A stretch of 64,000 nt of DNA from an uncultured Saprospiraceae bacterium (GTDB lineage Bacteria > Bacteroidota > Bacteroidia > Chitinophagales > Saprospiraceae). The stretch covers positions 62,001 to 126,000 of the forward strand of contig CALIAU010000006.1 of assembly GCA_938045585.1 (NCBI GenBank), written 5' to 3'. The notes below the pieces were generated by a model. It made no database searches. It was given only the letters and a program-made list of their open reading frames with translations, and had not been told where the DNA came from. A program made the position numbers and the translations under genes. This document shows, piece by piece, positions 20,268 through 28,565 of this stretch; within the stretch, counting starts at the first letter, position 1, and each line of letters begins with the position of its first letter.

Positions 20268-22295
20268 ATGGAAGAAGGCACTAAGAAGAAGTTCAATTTA
20301 AAAGATGCGTTGAAATTACTTTTTGTATTAGGAGTAATCATTGCATTATCTTTTCTATTTCCTGCCAAAAAGAATTCTGTTCATGTGCAGAAACAAGGTG
20401 AGATTTGGAAAGGGGCAGATTTGTATGCACCCTATGATCTTCCTGTAAGGAAATCAAAAGAGCAAATAAGCAAAGAAAAAGCAAAATTAAGCAGCTCTAT
20501 CCCTGCAGTGTATACTAAGAGTAATGCTTCAGAAGGCATCATGCTAGAAAGTTTACTCACGGAGTTAGGCCAGGTAATTCCAGAGGTAGAATCTTATAAA
20601 GATTTTATGGCTGGTAAATTAGCAGACGAATTCATAAAAGGTATAGTAAGTAAAAAGGAACGCAGCCTTAAATTTGAATTATTGCTAGATTCTGGTACGA
20701 GAACCGTGGACGCCAGTTCAATGTATGATGTAAATGAATTTAGTAGTTTATTGAAAGAGGAGTTGATGAAAATTGGAGTCTCAGAGGGAACAATTAATTC
20801 AGCCGATCTTCAAAACATAATAAAGCCAACATATAATTATAACGATTCAGAGCATAAAAAGAGAATTGAATCTGCAGTGGCAAAGTGGCCTCTAAATGAT
20901 GGAGTAGTAAAAAAGGATGAAAAGATAGTTTCTAAAGGAGAGCTCATCGATGAGTATACCTATAGGAAGTTAATGTCTTTAGAGGAGAAGAATGGGCAGG
21001 GTGCCAAAGGAATTGATAATTATTGGGTAGTTTTTGCTGGATATCTCTTATTGACCTGTTTAATAATAGGCGTCTTAATGTTTTATCTGGCAAGGTACTT
21101 CCCTCAAATTGATGATAACCTTGGAAGTCTAGTGTTTATCTTGATGTGGCCTTTATTATTTGGTTTTCTTGTCTTTGCAATTGAAGAAAATTCATCTCTA
21201 AGCACCTATCTTATTCCGTTTTGTATAGCACCTATAGTGATTAAAAACTTTTATGGTGAACGCTTAGCGTTATTTGTACATGTAGTAGTTGTGCTTATCG
21301 CTAGCTTTTTGTCTAGTCTTGGTTATGAATTTACTTTTCTACAAATCTTTGCAGGAATAGTAGCCGTGTTGATATTTTCAGATACGCGTTATTGGAACAA
21401 ATTTTTTATAGCTATAGTTATTATACTAGCTGCCTATGTTTTAGCCTACCTAGGACTTTCGTTAATCAAGGAAGGTAGTTTCGCTACTGTCCAATGGAAA
21501 ACATTTATGTGGTTGGCGCTGAATGCGGTACTTCTTTTACTGGCATATCCCTTTATTCCGCTTTTGGAAAAAATCTTTGGATTTACTTCCTCCGTTTCGC
21601 TGAGAGAACTCTCTGATATGAATAGGCCCTTACTAAAGGAACTGTCCATTAAAGCTCCCGGTACACTGCAACATTCCTTGCAGGTGGCGAACCTTGCTGA
21701 AGCTGCGACAGAAAAAATTGGAGGCAATTCATTGCTTGTGAAAACTGCAGCACTGTATCATGATATTGGTAAAATGAAACAGCCAGAATTTTATATTGAA
21801 AATTCGGGTGGAAAGAATATGCATGCAGAATTGAATAATAATTTCGAGTCTGCAAAGATTATTATTGACCATATCGTAGAGGGGGAGAAGATGGCGAAAA
21901 AGGCAAAGCTGCCTCAAGTAATCATTGACTTTATAACAACACATCATGGAACAACACGTGTTGAATATTTTTATCGGAATCAAAAGAATGCCGAACCAGA
22001 TCGAGAATTTGATGAGTCATTGTTTAGATACCCTGGTCCTAAACCAAAAACTAAGGAGCAAACCATCTTGATGATTGCGGACTCCTTAGAAGCTGCTTCC
22101 AAGAGTTTAAAGAGTCCAACTGGCCAAGACATTGATGAACTTGTCAGTAAGATTGTGAATTACAAGATATCACAGGGACAGTTAGATGATTCAGAACTGA
22201 GTTTCGCTGAATTGGAGGAATGTATGACAGTCTTTAAGTCACTCCTAAGGAGCATCAATCATGTTCGTATAGAATATCCTGATGAGGTAAAATAG
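20268..22295 (+). CDS. 7TM-HD family metal-dependent phosphohydrolase (PgpH-like)
   Basis: TM segments then LQHSLQVANLAEAATEKIGGNSLLVKTAALYHDIGKM; start chosen at ATG 20268 (MEEGTKKK) rather than the upstream in-frame codon overlapping the previous gene. Confidence 0.93.
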   Translation: MEEGTKKKFNLKDALKLLFVLGVIIALSFLFPAKKNSVHVQKQGEIWKGADLYAPYDLPVRKSKEQISKEKAKLSSSIPAVYTKSNASEGIMLESLLTELGQVIPEVESYKDFMAGKLADEFIKGIVSKKERSLKFELLLDSGTRTVDASSMYDVNEFSSLLKEELMKIGVSEGTINSADLQNIIKPTYNYNDSEHKKRIESAVAKWPLNDGVVKKDEKIVSKGELIDEYTYRKLMSLEEKNGQGAKGIDNYWVVFAGYLLLTCLIIGVLMFYLARYFPQIDDNLGSLVFILMWPLLFGFLVFAIEENSSLSTYLIPFCIAPIVIKNFYGERLALFVHVVVVLIASFLSSLGYEFTFLQIFAGIVAVLIFSDTRYWNKFFIAIVIILAAYVLAYLGLSLIKEGSFATVQWKTFMWLALNAVLLLLAYPFIPLLEKIFGFTSSVSLRELSDMNRPLLKELSIKAPGTLQHSLQVANLAEAATEKIGGNSLLVKTAALYHDIGKMKQPEFYIENSGGKNMHAELNNNFESAKIIIDHIVEGEKMAKKAKLPQVIIDFITTHHGTTRVEYFYRNQKNAEPDREFDESLFRYPGPKPKTKEQTILMIADSLEAASKSLKSPTGQDIDELVSKIVNYKISQGQLDDSELSFAELEECMTVFKSLLRSINHVRIEYPDEVK

Positions 22296-22859
22296 TTATG
22301 TTCTTGCTGGAGTTAAATTAAATCTATTTTCTAATAATTGTAGTGCTCCAAATCCTAGCAATACAAAGAATACATTACCTAAAATAGTATTAAGGAAAAA
22401 AGGTAATCCTGCGGCAAAGCAGGCGAGAAGTCCAGCTATATTTTTTGGATACATTCCTGAACTGATCCAAACACCAAAATTTGTAATCAAGAAGAAGATA
22501 ACAGAAACGCCAACGGTCCCTAAAGCAATATTTTTAAAATTTCTTTTTCTAAGAATATAGCTTCCAAACAATATCATAATTGCAAAGGACATATATACCC
22601 ATAGCATAGAGCGCGTAAAAAATATAATTCCTCCAGATTCAGCATACCACTCGCGCATAATTGTGTTATTCAATATAAAATCAGATAAGAACAAGGCAGC
22701 AATAGGTAGTATGAATTTCATGTGCTTTTTGCCTAAATAGGATCCGCCCAGCAAGGCCATAGCACCTATAGGGGTGAAGTTAGGTGGATGAGGTAATAAT
22801 CTGCTTAATGCAGCTACTAAAATAAACCCGATTGCGAATACACTAATTTTAGACTTCAT
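22296..22859 (-). CDS. Small membrane protein, DUF6580-like/ECF-S-like
   Basis: MKSKISVFAIGFILVAALSRLLPHPPNFTPIGAMALLGGSYLGKK, several TM helices. Confidence 0.75.
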   Translation of the reverse strand: MKSKISVFAIGFILVAALSRLLPHPPNFTPIGAMALLGGSYLGKKHMKFILPIAALFLSDFILNNTIMREWYAESGGIIFFTRSMLWVYMSFAIMILFGSYILRKRNFKNIALGTVGVSVIFFLITNFGVWISSGMYPKNIAGLLACFAAGLPFFLNTILGNVFFVLLGFGALQLLENRFNLTPART

Positions 22860-22963
22860 GCTATTATTATGATATTTACCCAAAATTAATCTTTTCTTCA
22901 AATTATATCAGCACTGTGGCTAAGAAAGAAATTATTAATACCTTTAAAATCAAATAGAAAAGC

Positions 22964-23914
22964 ATGTTTTTTAAGCTTGTAGAGAAAGGAGAAAATGAAC
23001 TGTGGCAGTACTTTCTAACAATTCTACTCATAGGTTTTGGTTATTTTATTGGACAAATGCCTCTGACAGCTATCTTATTGAAGAAGATGGATGAGGACCC
23101 TAGCTTGGGTATGGATGAATTGACCGAATTGATGAGTAATCCTGACTTTTCTACCTGGGGCATTTCCAACAATGTAGGAGTCTTGTTACTTTTAATGATG
23201 TTCATCTTTGCTACGATCGGATTGTACATTGGCATACGATTCTTTCATAAAAAATCGATCAAAGATCTAATTACTCCCAATGCGCAAATTGATTATGGTA
23301 AGATTTTGTGGGGCTTTGGTGTATGGTTTCTTCTAGGAATTGTATTCGAAGCGGTCATGTATTTTATGTATCCTGAAAACTACAGCTTCAATTTTAATAT
23401 TAAAAAATTCATTCCTCTCTTCTTTATTGCTATTCTCATATTTCCGATACAAACGTCTTTTGAAGAACTTGTGTTTAGAGGTTATTTGATGCAGGGTTTT
23501 GGTGCAATATTTAAGAATAGATGGGGTCCTTTATTGTTAACTTCTATTTTATTTGGTGCTATTCATGGGAGTAATCCAGAAATCCAACAGTATGGTATGG
23601 GAATTATGCAAGCCTATTATATTAGTGCTGGTTTGGTACTCGGTATTATGACAATTATGGATGATAGTTTGGAACTCGCACTGGGCGTGCATGCAGCAAC
23701 AAATATATATGGCGCTCTGATATTGTCGTATGAGGGAGGCGCAATACAAACAGATACAATATTTAAAACATCCAATATGAATCCCGTACATTTATATATA
23801 GTATTCCTGGTAAGTGCGTGCATATTTTTATTCTTAAGTGCTAAGAAATATAATTGGAAATCATGGGATTATCTTTTTTCAAAAATTCATTTTAATGATT
23901 CAGAAACTGCTTAA
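22964..23914 (+). CDS. CPBP family intramembrane glutamic endopeptidase
   Basis: TSFEELVFRGYLMQGF (EExxxR) and GAIHG motifs. Confidence 0.93.
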   Translation: MFFKLVEKGENELWQYFLTILLIGFGYFIGQMPLTAILLKKMDEDPSLGMDELTELMSNPDFSTWGISNNVGVLLLLMMFIFATIGLYIGIRFFHKKSIKDLITPNAQIDYGKILWGFGVWFLLGIVFEAVMYFMYPENYSFNFNIKKFIPLFFIAILIFPIQTSFEELVFRGYLMQGFGAIFKNRWGPLLLTSILFGAIHGSNPEIQQYGMGIMQAYYISAGLVLGIMTIMDDSLELALGVHAATNIYGALILSYEGGAIQTDTIFKTSNMNPVHLYIVFLVSACIFLFLSAKKYNWKSWDYLFSKIHFNDSETA

Positions 23915-25730
23915 TATTAACCTACTTCTATTGATTGCTTGTTCATTTTGTTTTTCCCAAACGGCTGAACGGTGGCAACAGCATGTACAGTATAAAATGG
24001 AAATAGATATGGATGTTGAAACTTTCCAATTTACAGGAAAACAACATATTGTCTATACAAACAATTCTCCTGACACACTTGACCGTGTATTTTATCATTT
24101 GTTCTTTAATGCCTTCCAGCCAGGTTCTATGATGGATGTGCGTTCAAGAAGTATAGAAGATCCAGATGGTAGGGTGACGGATAGAATTTATCATTTAAAG
24201 GAAAACGAAATTGGCTATCACAAAATTGATAAACTAGAGATGGATGGTGCGCCCTGTGATTATCGTGTAGAGGGGACAGTATTAGAAGTGGACCTGCCTA
24301 GTCCCATCTTACCTGGAGCATCGACTCTGTTATATATGGAGTTCAATTCCCAGGTGCCCGTGCAAATCCGAAGATCGGGAAGAGAAAATAAAGAGGGCAT
24401 ATCTCTTTCTATGTCTCAATGGTATCCGAAGCTTTCAGAGTATGATTACCAAGGCTGGCATGCACATCCTTATGTAGGAAGAGAATTTCATGGGGTATGG
24501 GGGGATTTTGATGTGAGTATTCATATTGATCCAAGTTTCATTGTTGGAGCTGGAGGTGTTCTGAAAGAAGGTTCAGCGAAAAAGAGTCCATTTAAAAAGA
24601 AAAGGGTGTGGGAGTTTAGAGCAAACAATGTGCATGATTTTGCATGGGGTGCTGACCCAGATTATAATCACATCACACATACAGCGGAATGTGGAGTTGA
24701 AATGAATATGTATTATCAAGATGGTCCTTTAGCTTCTGAGCATTGGCCAAAACTGGGAAAGATAATGGATGAAGCGTTCAATTTTGCAAATGCACGATAT
24801 GGCGTGTATCCTTATCCAGTTTATAATTTTATTCAAGGGGGTGATGGAGGAATGGAGTATCCTATGGCCACCCTAATTACAGGAGAGAGAAGTTTGGGAA
24901 GCCTAGTGGGTGTTTCTGTACATGAATTAATGCACAGCTGGTATCAAATGATACTCGGAACCAATGAAGCATTATATCCATGGATGGATGAAGGGTTTAC
25001 CAGTTTTGCTTCTGCTGAAATCATGAATCATCTTAGAAAGAAAGGTTTAATAGACGGCGATGTGCAGGTCAATCCTATGTATAATTCAACAAAGAGTTTT
25101 GCAAGGTTTACCCAATCCGGTTATGAGGAGTCCCTTTCTACGCATGCAGATCATTACACAACAAATCGTGCTTACGGAGCTGCTAGTTATACGAAAGGTT
25201 CTGTATTTATTAGCCAGTTAGAATATGTGGTGGGTAAGGATGCATTTGCACGAGGCTTAAAACGCTACTATAATACTTGGAAATTTAAACACCCAAATCC
25301 TAATGACTTTATCCGTGCTATGGAAAAAGAATCAGGGATGGAACTCGACTGGTATAAAGAGTATATGATGAATACTACACATACCATTGATTATTCGATT
25401 AGTGATATCACTGGAGATTCAGGGAGTACAAAAATTAGTTTAACGAAGACAGGTTTGATGCCGATGCCAATGGATATAGAGGTAGTTCTAAAAGATGGAC
25501 GCAAGAAATATTTTACGATTCCTCTTCGTATTATGCGTGGCGAAAAAACGCATGATTATGGGGCTGAGCTGAAGGTGCTTAATGATTGGCCTTGGACGAA
25601 TGCTAGTTATTCGGTAAGTATTAATCAAAACCTTGATGACATTGAGTCTATTCGCTTAGACCCTCTAGGTAAAGTTGCGGATATTAATACAGATGACAAT
25701 GAATGGCCGCCAAAGGAAGTTAATCCATAA
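23895..25730 (+). CDS. M1 family metallopeptidase
   Basis: GVSVHELMHSWYQMILGTNEALYPWMDEGFTSF (HExxH...E); start chosen at ATG 23895, giving the signal peptide MIQKLLNINLLLLIACSFCFSQ. Confidence 0.94.
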   Translation: MIQKLLNINLLLLIACSFCFSQTAERWQQHVQYKMEIDMDVETFQFTGKQHIVYTNNSPDTLDRVFYHLFFNAFQPGSMMDVRSRSIEDPDGRVTDRIYHLKENEIGYHKIDKLEMDGAPCDYRVEGTVLEVDLPSPILPGASTLLYMEFNSQVPVQIRRSGRENKEGISLSMSQWYPKLSEYDYQGWHAHPYVGREFHGVWGDFDVSIHIDPSFIVGAGGVLKEGSAKKSPFKKKRVWEFRANNVHDFAWGADPDYNHITHTAECGVEMNMYYQDGPLASEHWPKLGKIMDEAFNFANARYGVYPYPVYNFIQGGDGGMEYPMATLITGERSLGSLVGVSVHELMHSWYQMILGTNEALYPWMDEGFTSFASAEIMNHLRKKGLIDGDVQVNPMYNSTKSFARFTQSGYEESLSTHADHYTTNRAYGAASYTKGSVFISQLEYVVGKDAFARGLKRYYNTWKFKHPNPNDFIRAMEKESGMELDWYKEYMMNTTHTIDYSISDITGDSGSTKISLTKTGLMPMPMDIEVVLKDGRKKYFTIPLRIMRGEKTHDYGAELKVLNDWPWTNASYSVSINQNLDDIESIRLDPLGKVADINTDDNEWPPKEVNP

Positions 25731-25812
25731 AAACACCTTAACCTTGTATTAACCAATTGACAAGAGTTCTTAACAGACTTAGCTTGTATTTTTAAAGTAC
25801 AAACTTCTAATC

Positions 25813-26430
25813 ATGTTAAGATACATACCATTATTTTTATTGTTCTGCATCTCAAATACAAATGCAGCTGAACTCAGAACACACACTGAAACTTATATCG
25901 ATGTTTCTACCAATCAGAAAATCAGGGTTAAGTTTAAAAGAAATTCTATCCAAGTAAAATATTTGACAGGAAACTCTTGGTCAAAATATATTCTAATAGG
26001 TCCAGCTGTATTTAGTGATAGAAGAGGAAGCACTATCTATTTAAAAAGAGACAACCGACTTGTATGGAGATCTAGAAGACATGGTCAGCAAGTTACTTTT
26101 AGGAAATTACACCGAAGGGAAGGATCACATTACAATCCAGAGTTTATTGAGCCTAGAGCCTCTATAGAAAATGTGCAATTAGAAGGGGTGTGGTTTGAAC
26201 CCAGAGTAGGTAAGGAACTCATACTAGTAGATAGCCGTTCGGGAATTAAATTAAAATTTAGGGGTGAACGAGAGTGGACTTTTTTTGAAAAAAAGTCAGG
26301 TGGTGTATATGTTGATCGAAATGGGAACAGCTATCGTGTGATTGACTATAGGAAAATTCTTTGGAACAATGCAAATGGAACCAGATCCTTTGTTTTAGAA
26401 AAACGATCTGATTCCATTGACTGGGATTAA
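25813..26430 (+). CDS. Hypothetical secreted protein
   Basis: Signal peptide MLRYIPLFLLFCISNTNAA; no recognised domain. Confidence 0.7.
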   Translation: MLRYIPLFLLFCISNTNAAELRTHTETYIDVSTNQKIRVKFKRNSIQVKYLTGNSWSKYILIGPAVFSDRRGSTIYLKRDNRLVWRSRRHGQQVTFRKLHRREGSHYNPEFIEPRASIENVQLEGVWFEPRVGKELILVDSRSGIKLKFRGEREWTFFEKKSGGVYVDRNGNSYRVIDYRKILWNNANGTRSFVLEKRSDSIDWD

Positions 26431-26482
26431 TTCCTAGGTTCTAGCATTCAAATTTGATTACTGTCTCAGATATGATATTTCA

Positions 26483-26683
26483 TTGATAGCTAGGGTATAT
26501 GCTTCTAATTCTACACTACATTTTGAGGGCATGGATATAGGGTCTGAATATGAAATTTTTGATTTGCAGGGTAGAAAGATATCCAAAGGATCCTTGAATG
26601 AAAAATCTATAGATATTTCTCATTTTGTTGAAGGGATGTATGTATTGAATGTGCAGGGGTATTCATTGAAGTTTTTTAGGTGA
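26483..26683 (+). CDS. Orphan T9SS type A-like sorting domain (possible gene remnant)
   Basis: STLHFEGMDIGSEYEIFDLQGRKISKGSLNEKSIDISHFVEGMYVLNVQGYSLKFFR resembles T9SS C-terminal domains; no passenger domain in frame. Confidence 0.5.
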   Translation: MIARVYASNSTLHFEGMDIGSEYEIFDLQGRKISKGSLNEKSIDISHFVEGMYVLNVQGYSLKFFR

Positions 26684-26703
26684 TAACAATTGAAACATAA
26701 AAT

Positions 26704-26740
26704 AAGAAAAGGCTGCCAATGATGTTGACAGCCTTTTCTT
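26704..26740. terminator. Bidirectional terminator
   Basis: AAGAAAAGGCTG...CAGCCTTTTCTT, perfect 12 bp stem. Confidence 0.85.
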
Positions 26741-26771
26741 TTAGCTAAATACTAAAAGAACAAAATCTATT

Positions 26772-27581
26772 TTATATATCTCTCTTCGTAAAACTTCTGT
26801 ATGCCAAGAAAATAAATAAACTTGAAAAAAGAATGGTTAAGCTTGCTGCAAGTTTATAACTCATAAGGAATTCAAAGTCTATATCTTCTGGAATAAATTC
26901 TGTGAACTTGAAAAATGGGAGAGGCATAAGATCTTCAACAGAATTCATTGGGTACCACATAGCAGACTTGTGTCTGAATATATACATGTGTCCCGCCCAT
27001 CGGATTAAGGGCTCAATAATCATAATAAAGGACAGGTATAAAAATATTGCTAATCCTGACTTGCGTATTGTAAAGGCAAGAAATAGAGCAAAGCTAAAGT
27101 AGCCTAGACACATTAAGAAGTATCGACTAATTGAAAATTGATTATCAAAAATATCCTCAAACATTAAATACTCCGTATTCAGATAGCCCACGATTAGAAC
27201 TATCAATACGTAGTAGGCAGTTGCTAGAGCTGCAATGATGACAGCTGAAGAAGCTTTTGAAATAAAGAAATCGTTGCGAGAGAATCCATTTAGAATACTT
27301 TGACGCATGGTTTTATTCGTTACTTCCATACAGGTCATATAGATAATAGAGACCCCTAAAAAGAAGAAGACTAGCCAACTTCCTGCGTAGCCAAAATAAT
27401 CCCATACTGTTGGGAATTCAAAAAAGACATTCTTATTAGGAATAAAATCTGGCATGTTATGTTTTATCTCTTCTCCTAAGAAAACAACAAAGGGGAAGAA
27501 GAGAAAATAAAAGCCTACAAGCATAGTGACTACACTATTCTTCTTATATTTTAAATATTCTAATTTTATAAATTCGAGCAT
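26772..27581 (-). CDS. ABC transporter permease
   Basis: Six predicted TM helices, 6 nt from the adjacent ATPase gene; ABC-2 type layout. Confidence 0.85.
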   Translation of the reverse strand: MLEFIKLEYLKYKKNSVVTMLVGFYFLFFPFVVFLGEEIKHNMPDFIPNKNVFFEFPTVWDYFGYAGSWLVFFFLGVSIIYMTCMEVTNKTMRQSILNGFSRNDFFISKASSAVIIAALATAYYVLIVLIVGYLNTEYLMFEDIFDNQFSISRYFLMCLGYFSFALFLAFTIRKSGLAIFLYLSFIMIIEPLIRWAGHMYIFRHKSAMWYPMNSVEDLMPLPFFKFTEFIPEDIDFEFLMSYKLAASLTILFSSLFIFLAYRSFTKRDI

Positions 27582-27587
27582 ATAGCG

Positions 27588-28475
27588 TTAGTTCTTTGTT
27601 ATTTCAAGGAATTCTTCCTCCAATCTTCTTTTTCTTACAATTAGGTGAGTAACCATGAGTCCCTTTTTGTGTGCCAATTCGCTCATTTCCGCTGGGGCAA
27701 CAGAAGCGTCAATTTGGCATTCATAATAGTGACCTCTATCTTTAATGTCTTTCGTAGCAGGGTGTGTCTCTAAAAAGTTTCTTAGCCCATGCATATCTTC
27801 TGCGCCAATTTCGATAGTGTTGTCGTCCGATAATATTGCACCAACTGGCCCTGCTGCTAAAAGTTTACCCTTTCTAAGTATCACTACATGTGAACATATT
27901 TTTTCTACCTCGTCTAGAATATGACTAGCCATTAAAACTGTCTTGCCTGAATCAGCAATACGTTTTAGAATGACACGCACCTCAGCGATGCCTTCGGGGT
28001 CAAGTCCATTTGTAGGCTCATCAAATATTAGGACCTCTGGTTCACCTATGAGAGTAGCAGCAATTGCTAATCTCTGTTTCATCCCCAAAGAGTAGGTTCT
28101 AAATTTGGAATGCCCTCTTTCAAAAAGATTTACTTGTTTTAGTAGTTCACCTAAATCTTGATTATCGGCCTTCTTAATTCTTCTGACAATTTCTAAATTT
28201 TCATAGGCGTCTAAGTATGGGTAGAAATTTGGCGTTTCTAAGATTGCGCCAATTTTTTTTCTTGGGTTCACCCCATATTGTCCTCCAAACCATTCATAGT
28301 CACCGGATTCTTGTGATAGTACTCCCATGATAATTCCAAGGGTAGTTGTTTTACCGCTACCGTTGGGTCCTAGTAGTCCGTAAACTTCACCAGCATGAAT
28401 AGTTAGATTAAGATTGTCGAGAGCTTTTACTTTCCCGTAGCTCTTGGACAGGTTTGTAGTACGTAGTACCTCCAT
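27588..28475 (-). CDS. ABC transporter ATP-binding protein
   Basis: GLLGPNGSGKTTTLGIIMG, YSLGMKQRLAIAATLIGEPEVLIFDEPTNGLDPEG. Confidence 0.96.
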   Translation of the reverse strand: MEVLRTTNLSKSYGKVKALDNLNLTIHAGEVYGLLGPNGSGKTTTLGIIMGVLSQESGDYEWFGGQYGVNPRKKIGAILETPNFYPYLDAYENLEIVRRIKKADNQDLGELLKQVNLFERGHSKFRTYSLGMKQRLAIAATLIGEPEVLIFDEPTNGLDPEGIAEVRVILKRIADSGKTVLMASHILDEVEKICSHVVILRKGKLLAAGPVGAILSDDNTIEIGAEDMHGLRNFLETHPATKDIKDRGHYYECQIDASVAPAEMSELAHKKGLMVTHLIVRKRRLEEEFLEITKN

Positions 28476-28565
28476 ATTGGATTATTCGTGTTTAATTACA
28501 TGTTAAGATAAAATCATGCCTCTCAAAAATATTTCCTATAGAATGTTGGAAATACTCGATTAACA

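Noticed and set aside
26704-26740. Hairpin considered as a small RNA
   Set aside because: Perfect stem flanked by A/T runs at a convergent junction is better explained as a bidirectional terminator.
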